Shown piece by piece: positions 54,824 through 63,964 of a stretch of DNA of 64,000 nt. The translations under genes and the position numbers were made by a program. Origin of the DNA: Lachnospiraceae bacterium (GTDB taxonomy: Bacteria; Bacillota; Clostridia; Lachnospirales; Lachnospiraceae); the NCBI GenBank assembly GCA_902363555.1, contig CABJAM010000002.1, forward strand, positions 434,001 through 498,000, read 5' to 3'. The notes beneath the pieces are model-generated. The model was not told where the DNA came from. It saw only the letters and a program-made list of their open reading frames with translations, and did not search any database. Numbering within the stretch: the stretch's first letter is position 1; every line of letters begins with the position of its first letter.

Positions 54824-55147
54824 ATGCGGATGTATTTAATCAGTGACAATGTGGACACGCTGACAGGAATGCGTCTGGCCGGGATCGAGGGTGTGGTCTG
54901 CCATAACCGCGACCATCTGCGCAGCGAGCTGGATAAGGTGCTCACCGATAAGACCATCGGGATATTGCTGATCACGGAGCTGCTCAGCAATCAGTTTCCT
55001 GATATTATCGAAGACATCAAGCTGCACCGCCGTCTCCCCATCGTCGTGGCGATCCCCGACCGGCACGGCACCGGGCGCAATCCCAACTTTATTATGGATT
55101 ATGTCAATGAGGCCATTGGCGTAAAGGTTCAGGAGGACAGCAAATGA
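54824..55147 (+). CDS. ntpG: V-type ATPase subunit F
   Basis: A 107-aa central-stalk subunit, starting MRMYLISDNVDTLTGMRLAGIEG. Features TIGILLITELLSN and LPIVVAIPDRHG match the F family. It binds subunit D in the rotating stalk. Its stop overlaps the subunit E start (ATGA). In Enterococcus naming this is NtpG. Confidence 0.9.
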   Translation: MRMYLISDNVDTLTGMRLAGIEGVVCHNRDHLRSELDKVLTDKTIGILLITELLSNQFPDIIEDIKLHRRLPIVVAIPDRHGTGRNPNFIMDYVNEAIGVKVQEDSK

Positions 55148-55710
55148 CCATTGAAGAAAAACTGGAGCTTTTTAAGGATTCCGCCATTGCGGAGGCCAGC
55201 CATCAAAGCAGTGTCATGCTGGCCGAATACCGCCAGACGCTGGAAAAAATGTTTGACACCCGCGTGGCAGCGGCCAGACAGACAGCTCAGGAGCACATTA
55301 TTACGGAAACCGACCGTATCCGCCGTGAGCATAACCGGGCCCTGTCCATGGAGCAAAATAAAATCAAGCGGGATATCGGAGAAAAGCATCACCAGGTAAA
55401 GGAACAGATTTTTGCGGACGTGGAAAAAATGCTCCGTGAATATACAAAAACAGATAAGTATACACAGACCCTCATCCGCCAGATCAATGAGATCAAAAAG
55501 TTCGCCCGCGGCCAGGAGGTCACGATTTACGTGGACCCGGCGGATACGGAAAAGATTCCGGAGCTGGAGGCTGCCGCCGGCATGAAGCTTACAGTGAGCG
55601 CCATCCCGTTTATTGGCGGCGCCCGCGCCGTTATCCCGGCCAAAAACATATTGATCGACCATTCGTTTGCAACGAAGCTGGCAGAAGAAAAAAATAACTT
55701 TACGATTTAA
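55144..55710 (+). CDS. ntpE: V-type ATPase subunit E
   Basis: A 188-aa peripheral-stalk subunit. N-terminal charged helix (1-110: TLEKMFDTRVAAARQTAQEH, IKRDIGEKHHQVKEQ) and a smaller globular C-terminus (EVTIYVDPADTEKIPELE; GARAVIPAKNILIDHSF). It pairs with the G/H subunit at 51006. 37 bp before subunit A. Confidence 0.9.
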   Translation: MTIEEKLELFKDSAIAEASHQSSVMLAEYRQTLEKMFDTRVAAARQTAQEHIITETDRIRREHNRALSMEQNKIKRDIGEKHHQVKEQIFADVEKMLREYTKTDKYTQTLIRQINEIKKFARGQEVTIYVDPADTEKIPELEAAAGMKLTVSAIPFIGGARAVIPAKNILIDHSFATKLAEEKNNFTI

Positions 55711-55747
55711 AGCATTGTGCAAACACACTATCACTTGGAGGCTATAA

Positions 55748-57514
55748 ATGAGTACAACTGGAAAGATTTTCGGAATTAATGGTCCGATAATTTATATTAA
55801 GGGCGACCATGGCTTTAAAATGTCCGAGATGGTCTACGTGGGCCAGGATCAGCTCGTGGGCGAGGTCATCGGCCTGAGCCGCGAGCGCACGATCATCCAG
55901 GTTTTTGAGGAAACGACCGGCTTAAAGCCCGGAGAAGAAGTGGTGGGCACCGGCGACGCGATCTCCGTCACACTGGCTCCGGGAATCATCGGCAGCATCT
56001 TTGACGGTATAGAACGGCCGCTGGACGCCATTGCCAGACAATCCGGCGCCTTCATTGCCCGGGGTGTCTCCGTGGAATCACTGGATCCTGACAAAAAGTG
56101 GCCGGCCCATATGGTGGTCCGTGACGGCGATGCAGTCACCGGCGGCACGATCATTGCCGAGGTGCCTGAAACGAGCGCCCTCACCCATAAGATCATGGTG
56201 CCACCAAACATTGCCGGAACGATAAAAAATATCGTGCCGGACGGCGACTACACCATTCACGATGTCCTGGCCGTGGTTGTGGATTATTCCGGTAAGGAAA
56301 CGCCGCTGACCATGACACAGAAATGGCCGATCCGCGTTCCCCGGCCGACAAACCAGCGTTTTCCGTCCACCTACCCGCTGATCACCGGACAGCGTATCCT
56401 GGACACACTGTTTCCCATCGCCAAGGGCGGTACGGCTGCGGTTCCCGGAGGCTTTGGCACAGGTAAGACGATGACCCAGCACCAGATCGCCAAATGGTGC
56501 GATGCGGATCTGATCATTTATATCGGCTGCGGCGAGCGTGGCAATGAGATGACCCAGGTATTGGAGGATTTCTCCAAGCTGACCGATCCCAGAACGGGCA
56601 ACTCCCTTATGGAGCGGACCACCCTCATCGCCAATACATCCAACATGCCTGTGGCCGCCCGTGAAGCCAGTATTTACACCGGGCTGACCCTGGCCGAATA
56701 TTACAGAGATATGGGCTATCATGTGGCTATTATGGCCGACTCCACCTCCCGCTGGGCCGAGGCGCTGCGCGAGCTTTCCGGACGCCTTGAGGAAATGCCT
56801 GCGGAAGAAGGCTTCCCGGCGTATCTGGCATCCCGGCTGTCCGCCTTTTACGAGCGGGCTGGCTTCATGGAAACGTTAAACGGGCTGGAGGGCTCCGTAT
56901 CCATTATCGGCGCCGTATCTCCCCAGGGCGGCGACTTTTCCGAGCCGGTCACACAGAATACAAAGCGTTTCGTCCGCTGCTTCTGGGGCCTTGACAAAGC
57001 GCTGGCCTATGCCCGCCATTTCCCGGCCATCCACTGGCTCACAAGCTACAGTGAATATGTGCGGGATCTGGAACCCTGGTATAAGAAAAATGTGGGCGAG
57101 GACTTTGTTTCATGCCGCGCGCGGATTCTGGCACTGCTCACGAAGGAAAGCGAGCTCAACGAGATCGTCAAGCTCATCGGCAGCGACGTCCTGCCCGACG
57201 ACCAGAAGCTGGTGCTGGAAATTGCCCGTGTGATCCGCCTGGGCTTTTTGCAGCAGAACGCCTATCACCCGTCGGACACCTACGTTCCGCTGGCCAAGCA
57301 GTTAAAAATGATGGAGGTTATCCTCTATCTCTACGATAAATGCAGTGAGCTCATCGCGCTGAACATGCCTATGGCCCTGCTCCGTGAAAACCGGATTTTT
57401 GAAGATATTATTTCAATCAAATATAATGTGGGCAATGACGAGCTGGAAAAGTTTGTGGATTACCACAACCAGATTGATGCCTTCTATCAGAAGCTCATGG
57501 AAGAAAACGCGTAG
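55748..57514 (+). CDS. ntpA: V-type ATPase catalytic subunit A
   Basis: A 588-aa catalytic subunit. P-loop GGFGTGKT (234-241), a long non-homologous insert before it (about 110-190, SVESLDPDKKWPAHMV, typical of A subunits), catalytic GERGNEM (about 262-268) and SRWAEALRE. It alternates with subunit B to hydrolyse or make ATP. Length is normal. Confidence 0.98.
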   Translation: MSTTGKIFGINGPIIYIKGDHGFKMSEMVYVGQDQLVGEVIGLSRERTIIQVFEETTGLKPGEEVVGTGDAISVTLAPGIIGSIFDGIERPLDAIARQSGAFIARGVSVESLDPDKKWPAHMVVRDGDAVTGGTIIAEVPETSALTHKIMVPPNIAGTIKNIVPDGDYTIHDVLAVVVDYSGKETPLTMTQKWPIRVPRPTNQRFPSTYPLITGQRILDTLFPIAKGGTAAVPGGFGTGKTMTQHQIAKWCDADLIIYIGCGERGNEMTQVLEDFSKLTDPRTGNSLMERTTLIANTSNMPVAAREASIYTGLTLAEYYRDMGYHVAIMADSTSRWAEALRELSGRLEEMPAEEGFPAYLASRLSAFYERAGFMETLNGLEGSVSIIGAVSPQGGDFSEPVTQNTKRFVRCFWGLDKALAYARHFPAIHWLTSYSEYVRDLEPWYKKNVGEDFVSCRARILALLTKESELNEIVKLIGSDVLPDDQKLVLEIARVIRLGFLQQNAYHPSDTYVPLAKQLKMMEVILYLYDKCSELIALNMPMALLRENRIFEDIISIKYNVGNDELEKFVDYHNQIDAFYQKLMEENA

Positions 57515-57531
57515 ACAGGAGGAGGAAAGTT

Positions 57532-59040
57532 ATGTCCATAGAATATTTAGGATTAAGTAAAATCGACGGCCCTCTCATTGTGCTGGAAGGCGTCATGGAT
57601 GCTTCATTTGAAGAAATTGTAGAATTAAAGGTGGATGGCACGGAAAGCAAGCTTGGCCGTATCATCGAGCTGGACGAGGACAAGGCGCTGATCCAGGTGT
57701 TTGAAGACACCCACAATATGTCCTTATCCAATACCCATACAAAGCTTACAGGCCACCCTATGGAAATGCCCCTTTCGGAAGATATTCTGGGCCGCACCTT
57801 CAATGGCGTGGGCCAGCCCATCGACGGCCTGGGTGAAATCGTGTCCGATATCCACCGGGATGTGAACGGAAAGCCGCTCAATCCCGTTACCAGGGAATAT
57901 CCCCGAAACTTTATACAGACCGGTATTTCCGCCATTGACGGCCTGACCACCCTCATCCGGGGGCAGAAGCTGCCAATCTTCTCCGGCAACGGCCTGCCCC
58001 ACGACCAACTGGCGGCGCAGATCGTCAAGCAGGCGTCGCTGTCGGATGACAACAGCGCTGGCCCGGCACCGGGTGCTGCTATTGCCGGCACTTCTGCGCC
58101 CGGTGCATCCGGCGCGGGTGCCGCATCGGCTTCTGGCGCATCGATGGCCGGCGGTGCCGCCGAAAAATTCGCCGTCGTCTTTGCCGCCATGGGCGTGAAA
58201 CACGATGTGGCGGAATTTTTCCGCAAGACCTTTGAGGAAAGCGGCGCGGCCAGCCATGTGGTCACCTACCTGAATCTGGCCAATGACCCGGTGGTGGAAC
58301 GTACGATCACCCCCAAGGTTGCATTGACCGCCGCCGAATACCTGGCCTTTGACCTGGGTTATCACGTACTCGTTATTTTAACCGATATGACCTCCTTTGC
58401 GGAAGCATTGCGGGAAATTTCCTCCTCCAAGGGTGAAATCCCCAGCCGTAAAGGCTATCCCGGTTATCTGTACAGCGAGCTGGCCACCATTTATGAGCGC
58501 GCCGGCATTGTGGCCGGACGGCCTGGTTCGGTAACGCAGATCCCCATTTTGACCATGCCCAATGATGATATTACCCATCCGATCCCTGACCTGACCGGAT
58601 ATATTACAGAGGGTCAGATCGTTCTGGACCGTGCGCTGCACCAGCAAAATGTCTATCCACCCATCAACGTTCTGCCATCGCTCTCCCGTCTTATGAAGGA
58701 CGGCATCGGCGAAGGCTTTACCCGGGAGGATCACCAGGATGTGGCCAACCAGCTTTTCTCCGCCTATGCCAAGGTGGGCGAGGCCCGGGCGCTGGCATCG
58801 GTTATCGGTGAGGACGAGCTGTCGCCGGTGGATAAAAAGTATCTGGCATTCGGCAAGGCTTTTGAAACGGAATTTGTCGGCCAGGACCTCTTTGAAAACC
58901 GCTCCATCACGGAGACGCTCAATATCGGATGGAAGCTGCTGCGGATGCTTCCCAAGGATGAACTGGACCGCATTGATACGAAGCTATTAAACAAATATTA
59001 TAATTCAGGCTCGGAGGATAGCCCCGCGGAGGCCGAATAA
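57532..59040 (+). CDS. ntpB: V-type ATPase regulatory subunit B, with an unusual insertion
   Basis: A 502-aa subunit; ordinary ones are about 460 aa. Conserved start LGLSKIDGPLIVLEG, PHDQLAAQI and FAVVFAAMGVKHD. Between SLSDD (about 171) and EKFAVVF (about 211) lies a 35-40-residue Ala/Gly/Ser/Pro segment (GAGAASASGASMAGG). B subunits lack a catalytic P-loop, as here. Its place after A and before D is standard. The insertion is unusual (see findings). Confidence 0.97.
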   Translation: MSIEYLGLSKIDGPLIVLEGVMDASFEEIVELKVDGTESKLGRIIELDEDKALIQVFEDTHNMSLSNTHTKLTGHPMEMPLSEDILGRTFNGVGQPIDGLGEIVSDIHRDVNGKPLNPVTREYPRNFIQTGISAIDGLTTLIRGQKLPIFSGNGLPHDQLAAQIVKQASLSDDNSAGPAPGAAIAGTSAPGASGAGAASASGASMAGGAAEKFAVVFAAMGVKHDVAEFFRKTFEESGAASHVVTYLNLANDPVVERTITPKVALTAAEYLAFDLGYHVLVILTDMTSFAEALREISSSKGEIPSRKGYPGYLYSELATIYERAGIVAGRPGSVTQIPILTMPNDDITHPIPDLTGYITEGQIVLDRALHQQNVYPPINVLPSLSRLMKDGIGEGFTREDHQDVANQLFSAYAKVGEARALASVIGEDELSPVDKKYLAFGKAFETEFVGQDLFENRSITETLNIGWKLLRMLPKDELDRIDTKLLNKYYNSGSEDSPAEAE

Positions 59041-59129
59041 ACGGACGCCGAATTGTTATTCGGTCAGCTAATGTCTGTTCGATTTCAGACCGCAAGCCGA
59101 TGGCTGACTGCATTTTGGCCACAACCCCA

Positions 59130-59153
59130 TGGCCGCTCAAATTTAGGCGGCCA
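59130..59153 (+). repeat. Intercistronic hairpin between subunits B and D
   Basis: TGGCCGC/GCGGCCA with a 10-nt loop. The 150-bp gap between B and D also has CCGAAT/ATTCGG and GGCCA/TGGCC stems. The gap is the longest inside this operon and may protect or pause the mRNA. Confidence 0.5.
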
Positions 59154-59190
59154 ACATCTGAAAAAGCATTTATAAAGGAGGTGGCTGCGT

Positions 59191-59823
59191 ATGGACCCAA
59201 ATGAATTTCCCACCAAAGGAAATTTAATGCTTGCAAAAAATTCATTGGCTCTGGCCACCCAGGGCTATGATTTGATGGATAAAAAACGGAATATCCTCAT
59301 CCGTGAACTGATGGAGCTGACCCAGAAGGCCCAGGATATCCAGAAGGAAATCGATGTGACCTTCAAAACCGCCTATGCGGCGCTCCAGAAGGCCAATATT
59401 GAGATGGGTATTATGAATGTGGAAAATATTTCTTATACAGTGCCTGAGGAAACCGGCATCCGCATAAAATACCGCAGTATCATGGGCACGGAAATCCCTC
59501 TTGTGGAGGCACCCCCGCCTCAGGGCCGGCCCACCTACGACTTTTTCCATTCCACTATGGCCCTGGATGAGGCGGTGTATAATTTCAGCCGCGTGAAGGA
59601 GCTGACGATCAAGCTGGCAACGGTGGAGACAAGCGCCTACCGCCTGGCCGCCAGTATCATCAAGACCCGGAAGCGGGCCAATGCACTGCAAAACATTACG
59701 ATCCCCCGGTACTCGGAGCTGGTAAAGACGATACAGACGGCGCTGGAGGAAAAAGAGCGTGAGGATTTCACACGGCTTAAAGTGATCAAGCGCAGGAAAA
59801 TGCAGCAGAGCCGCGACAGGTGA
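59191..59823 (+). CDS. ntpD: V-type ATPase subunit D
   Basis: A 210-aa central shaft subunit, start MDPNEFPTKGNLMLAKNSLALATQGYDLMDKKR (in part). Two long helices with a mid-region of beta turns (YTVPEETGIRIKYRS) and a C-terminal helix ending in IKRRKMQQ. AAAGGAGG precedes the ATG. Last gene of the operon, followed by a strong terminator. Confidence 0.93.
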   Translation: MDPNEFPTKGNLMLAKNSLALATQGYDLMDKKRNILIRELMELTQKAQDIQKEIDVTFKTAYAALQKANIEMGIMNVENISYTVPEETGIRIKYRSIMGTEIPLVEAPPPQGRPTYDFFHSTMALDEAVYNFSRVKELTIKLATVETSAYRLAASIIKTRKRANALQNITIPRYSELVKTIQTALEEKEREDFTRLKVIKRRKMQQSRDR

Positions 59824-59858
59824 TGACCGCAGAAATTAAAACTAAAAAGATTCGGGCA

Positions 59859-59907
59859 GCAGCCCCGGAGCCGGATGCGTAATTTCCGGTTCCGGGGCTG
59901 CGCTTTT
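59859..59907 (+). terminator. Terminator of the V-type ATPase operon
   Basis: GCAGCCCCGGAGCCGGA (59859-59875) pairs with TCCGGTTCCGGGGCTGC (59885-59901), then CGCTTTTGT. Confidence 0.92.
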
Positions 59908-59940
59908 GTCGGTCCGGATAACGTCCACTTTAGTGCATTA

Positions 59941-60057
59941 AAAAATCTTGTTTTACGTATATTTTTGTATTGCAAAAATCTTGTTTTCGTGATAATTCTA
60001 TCTTGTAAAAATCTTGTTTTCGTGGTATCATAGTTTTATAAAAATCTTGTTTCGGTG
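59941..60057 (+). repeat. Four direct repeats at exactly 33-bp spacing
   Basis: AAAAATCTTGTTTTCGTG or close variants start at 59941, 59974, 60007 and 60040. The four copies sit upstream of the DUF4143 ATPase gene and lie on one DNA face (33 bp is about three helix turns). They probably form an operator array. Confidence 0.9.
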
Positions 60058-60100
60058 TATGTCCACATAAATATACTTTTTGTTTGCAGAAAGGAGTCCT

Positions 60101-61453
60101 ATGGAGAGAAAGATTTTTTCTGAATTATTAAAATGGAAAAACGAAAGCGCCGGAAGGACCGCTTTATTAATTGATGGTGCACGCCGTGTCGGAAAGAGCT
60201 ACATCGCGGAAAAATTTGCCCAAAATCAGTATCGGTCCTATATTCTTATTGACTTTAACCGGGTCGGGGATGAGGTAAAGGAACTTTTTTCCCGCTATCT
60301 GAACGATCTGGATACGCTTTTTGTATACCTATCCACATATTATAACGTAAAACTATACGCACACGAATCACTTATTATTTTCGATGAGGTTCAACTGTTC
60401 CCCAAAGCCCGTGCTGCCATCAAATATCTAGTCGGTGACGGTCGGTATGACTACATCGAAACCGGATCCCTTATGTCTATCAAAAAAAATGTTCAAGATA
60501 TCGTCATTCCATCCGAAGAACGCCACTTGAAATTATATCCCATGGACTTCGAGGAATTTTTATGGGCGATGGATAATCATACACTTATGGACATGATTCG
60601 GAACTGCTATGAAAAGAAATGTGCCATGGGGCAGGCATTGCACAGAAAAGCCATGGATTACTTCAGACAATATCTGATTGTTGGCGGAATGCCGCAGGCA
60701 GTTCAGGAATATGTGAAAACCCGCGATTTTGACAAAGTTGACCTTATAAAACGAGATATACTCACGCTTTACCGTGCAGATATCGTCAAACACGCTCAGG
60801 GCTATGAGATGAAGGTAGAAAGTATATTTGACGAAATCCCGGCCCAACTGCAAAAACACGAAAAAAAATTCAAGCTCTCATCGTTGAAAAAGGATGCACG
60901 TTTCAGAGAGTATGAAGATGCGCTGTTTTGGCTGGATGATGCTATGATCATAAATATATGCTATAATTCTACCGCGCCAAACATCGGCTTAAAGCTTAAT
61001 ATGGACCGTATGACACTTAAATGCTACATGGGCGATACCGGACTGCTTATAAGTCATTCTTTTGACGAAAACGGAATTGTCAGCGAGGAGCTATATAAAA
61101 AGCTGCTTTTCGATAAGCTTGAGGTAAATAAAGGGATGCTTATAGAGAATATTGTTGCCCAAATGCTTACAGCCACAGGCCATAAGTTATACTTTTACTC
61201 AAACCCCTCCCGAAGTGACAGCAGCTCCCGTATGGAAATCGACTTTTTAATTGCCAAAAGCAAAATCAGCAACCGGCATAATATTTCTCCCATAGAAGTG
61301 AAGTCCGGCAAAAATTATACGTTATCCTCAATCCGTAAATTTCAAACAAAATATGCCGGGCAGACATATATCCCTTATGTTCTTCACACAGGCGATTTAA
61401 AGGAAGCAGATGGAATCACATATTTGCCGCTCTATATGACACCGTTGCTCTGA
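60101..61453 (+). CDS. AAA ATPase with DUF4143-type C-terminus
   Basis: A 450-aa protein starting MERKIFSELLKW behind AAAGGAG. Walker A GARRVGKS (26-33), Walker B LIIFDEVQL (91-99), then a DUF4143-type half ending with EIDFLIAKSK and PIEVKSGKNY, a PD-(D/E)XK-like nuclease signature. Members are plentiful in gut anaerobes; function is not established. Upstream repeats suggest tight control. A terminator follows directly. Confidence 0.92.
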   Translation: MERKIFSELLKWKNESAGRTALLIDGARRVGKSYIAEKFAQNQYRSYILIDFNRVGDEVKELFSRYLNDLDTLFVYLSTYYNVKLYAHESLIIFDEVQLFPKARAAIKYLVGDGRYDYIETGSLMSIKKNVQDIVIPSEERHLKLYPMDFEEFLWAMDNHTLMDMIRNCYEKKCAMGQALHRKAMDYFRQYLIVGGMPQAVQEYVKTRDFDKVDLIKRDILTLYRADIVKHAQGYEMKVESIFDEIPAQLQKHEKKFKLSSLKKDARFREYEDALFWLDDAMIINICYNSTAPNIGLKLNMDRMTLKCYMGDTGLLISHSFDENGIVSEELYKKLLFDKLEVNKGMLIENIVAQMLTATGHKLYFYSNPSRSDSSSRMEIDFLIAKSKISNRHNISPIEVKSGKNYTLSSIRKFQTKYAGQTYIPYVLHTGDLKEADGITYLPLYMTPLL

Positions 61454-61457
61454 ATTT

Positions 61458-61487
61458 CCGGAGGCCCCTAAACAGGCCTCCGGCTTT
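61458..61487 (+). terminator. Terminator after the DUF4143 ATPase gene
   Basis: CCGGAGGCC (61458-61466) pairs with GGCCTCCGG, then CTTTCT; 4 bp after the stop. Confidence 0.8.
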
Positions 61488-61513
61488 CTATATTACAAGC
61501 TTCCCTGAATTAG

Positions 61514-63454
61514 TCACAGAGCCCTGTTAATCTGAAAGCATCTCTGGCAGACACCGAAGGCATAGCCGACGGGCAGCTTCCGCCCGCAATAGCGGCAGGT
61601 GGAAATATAATTCTGCTTTCCCTTTAAGAGAAAGCGCATGATCTTACTCTCAGTCTGCGCCCGTTCCCGCGCCAGCCACTTTGTATCGATCACCTTGCCC
61701 ATGCGCACGGAAAACTGATAGTACAGATCCAGCGCCTTGTAATAAGTCTCATACTTCATAATCCCCGGCAGGCCGCAGTCCTTTAACTCCGGCCGCGGCA
61801 GAGACACGTCCGCCGTATAGGTTTCACAATACTTCAGCCATAAAGCGACCACCTGCCGGTCCTTCACGTCAATGGGACAACTGATCATTTTATAAAGCAT
61901 ATATTTATTGTCAAAGCCATCGATCCGCTCCTTATGCCGGCGCGCCTGGTCATATAAAAACAGGGTATCATCAATACTGACCTTCATAAATGGCGGAGAT
62001 GTCTCCACGGAATGCCAAACCTTTAAAATAACATCCAGGGGTTCTTTCATATCCAGCAGTACCTGTGGAAATCCCAGGCTGACCGTCTCTATATTATCCT
62101 CCACGGCATCAAACCTCTGACGGATATAATCCAGCTCCTCATCCCCCATAGCGGACACGAAACCTGTTTCATAAAGTCCATATCTGCCCGCTCTGCCGGC
62201 GATCTGCTTGATCTCAGGAACGGCCAGTGGCCGCCGGGAAATACCGTCAAACTTTTCGGTCTGCACAAAGACAATACGCCGCACCGGCAGATTCAGCCCC
62301 ATACCAATGGCATCTGTGGCCACAACCACCTTTGTACGGCCCTCGGCGAACATCTGGACCTGGCGGCGGCGTATTTCCGGGGGCAGGCTTCCATAAATAA
62401 CACTGGCCAAAACCCCCCGTTCCTCCAGCCGCCCGGCCACATCCAAAACGGATTTTTTAGAAAATACGATCAGCGCATCCCCGGCCTGAACGTCATCAGG
62501 AAATACAAAGGGCTCTTCCTCGCACAGAAGCTGCGTCTTGCGCTCGTACCGGCATATATCACAATGATCGCCGCAAAGCCCGATGAGGTGCGTCACCACG
62601 GGCTCCGCCGCCGGACTCAGACAAACATGGATCTCCTCCGCCCGTATCCCCAAAATCGCCCGCGTCCACGAATGGCCCCGGCCGGTATCCGCAACAAGCT
62701 GAGCCTCATCGATCACCGCAATATCAAATGTATCGTCAATATTCAGCATTTCAATAGTCGAGGCCGTGACGCGGCTGTGAGGCTCCTCGATGCACTCCTG
62801 TCCGGTAAGCATGGTGCACGGCGTGCCGTACTCCTTCATTTTTTCATAAACCTCCAGAGCCAGCAGTCTCAGCGGCCCCAGGTACACCCCATGCCGGGCA
62901 TTTTTCAAATACTCCAGAGCGTGAAAGGTCTTGCCGCTGTTGGTGGGGCCTATGTGCAATATGAAATGGCGGCTCATCTCCAGGGCTTTGGGAAACTCCA
63001 TCTCAGGCCTGGATGGCACCAGCTCGGTTATCCTGTTTTCTATACAAAACCTCCGGTAATTCTGACACATCTCAAACAAAGATTTCGTGCAGACTGCCCC
63101 AGGCATTTCCCGCAGAATATAATCCTTAAAGCCGTCATCCAGAGCACTGCGCTCCTCCGGCAGCAGCAATGCCAGGTCCAGCCGCACAAGTTCTGGAATC
63201 AGTACCGATATAATATTATCTGCAGCGTTCCTGTTTTTATATCGAACGGCCGTATGCAGCAGATTTTTAATCTGCCGGTGGTAATCCTCCAGTATGGATT
63301 TACTCACCTGCCGTACACCGGCCCGCTTCAAAGTCCTCATTAACGCACTGATGCGCTTTTCATAGCCGGACGTCCGGTTTGTTCCGCTCTTTCGTTTCGC
63401 GTCATGTCTGTATTGTTCCACATAAAGCTGTATTAAATCATCCTCAAGTATCAT
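61514..63454 (-). CDS. SUV3-like superfamily 2 helicase with zinc ribbon
   Basis: A 646-aa helicase. ATP-binding GPTNSGKT (170-177, motif I), VIDEAQL (DEAQ 250-253, motif II), SPAAEPVV and QIAGRAGRYG (about 418-427, motif VI). The order and DEAQ box are those of SUV3/DExH RNA helicases known from mitochondria and found in some Firmicutes. The C-terminus ends in a CxxC...CxxC pair (CRYCGRK, CQRCF), a zinc ribbon. An ATG at 63454 follows AGGTGG; a GTG one codon earlier is possible. Likely unwinds RNA; targets unknown. Confidence 0.9.
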   Translation of the reverse strand: MILEDDLIQLYVEQYRHDAKRKSGTNRTSGYEKRISALMRTLKRAGVRQVSKSILEDYHRQIKNLLHTAVRYKNRNAADNIISVLIPELVRLDLALLLPEERSALDDGFKDYILREMPGAVCTKSLFEMCQNYRRFCIENRITELVPSRPEMEFPKALEMSRHFILHIGPTNSGKTFHALEYLKNARHGVYLGPLRLLALEVYEKMKEYGTPCTMLTGQECIEEPHSRVTASTIEMLNIDDTFDIAVIDEAQLVADTGRGHSWTRAILGIRAEEIHVCLSPAAEPVVTHLIGLCGDHCDICRYERKTQLLCEEEPFVFPDDVQAGDALIVFSKKSVLDVAGRLEERGVLASVIYGSLPPEIRRRQVQMFAEGRTKVVVATDAIGMGLNLPVRRIVFVQTEKFDGISRRPLAVPEIKQIAGRAGRYGLYETGFVSAMGDEELDYIRQRFDAVEDNIETVSLGFPQVLLDMKEPLDVILKVWHSVETSPPFMKVSIDDTLFLYDQARRHKERIDGFDNKYMLYKMISCPIDVKDRQVVALWLKYCETYTADVSLPRPELKDCGLPGIMKYETYYKALDLYYQFSVRMGKVIDTKWLARERAQTESKIMRFLLKGKQNYISTCRYCGRKLPVGYAFGVCQRCFQINRAL

Positions 63455-63505
63455 CACTTATCCACCTGTCATTTTTCTTTGCCGCACAGCCGCTAAACCA
63501 TATAA

Positions 63506-63534
63506 GTAACCGTTCAAAAACGCCGAACGTTTAC
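63506..63534. repeat. GTAAC dyad repeat
   Basis: GTAACCGTTC, 9-nt loop, GAACGTTTAC. A clear member of the interspersed dyad family, upstream of the helicase gene. Confidence 0.65.
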
Positions 63535-63739
63535 CTAAAAGGCGCTGCGGCAGTCATCTTTAATAAGTTTATCATTTATCTGCAAATTCGACAAGGTCTT
63601 GGCGGCCTTTCTTTGGCTGGACCATAACAAGCCCAAGGGAGGGCAAACTGTTTTCCCAACTCACATATATGACTGGTGACGGATTTTATGAAAAGATACA
63701 TTGCAGCATCTATAAAAAACGCTTATAATAGTAATTACC

Positions 63740-63796
63740 CTAATTGACAAGCAGGTCATCAATCTCCCTGGGGAACTTGGGGGCAAATTATAATAG
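63740..63796 (-). repeat. 65-bp interspersed repeat, copy D
   Basis: Reverse complement starts CCTATTATAATTTGCCCCC and ends GACCTGCTTGTCAATTA, matching copies B/C in the outer blocks. It lies upstream of the last gene. Confidence 0.6.
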
Positions 63797-63847
63797 GAGC
63801 ATAAATTCTAAGCATTTTAAGCCTGGCACTTTCTCTTGAGAAAAAAA

Positions 63848-63900
63848 GTGGCGGTAAAATATGTGGCGGTAAAAAGTGGCGGTAAAAAAGTGGCGGTAAA
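63848..63900 (+). repeat. Four copies of GTGGCGGTAAA
   Basis: Copies start at 63848, 63863, 63876 and 63890 with 13-15 bp period. They lie 65 bp before the last gene. The rest of 63458-63964 has no other gene. Confidence 0.85.
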
Positions 63901-63964
63901 TATATTATAGTAAATATGTTGCAGTCTGAAGAAAGCGTCTGTGAAAAAAAGCAAGGAGGTAATT

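Noticed and set aside
59941..60057. CRISPR-like array (regular repeats)
   Set aside because: Only four 18-bp direct repeats with about 15-bp gaps; repeats and spacers are too short and there are no cas genes.
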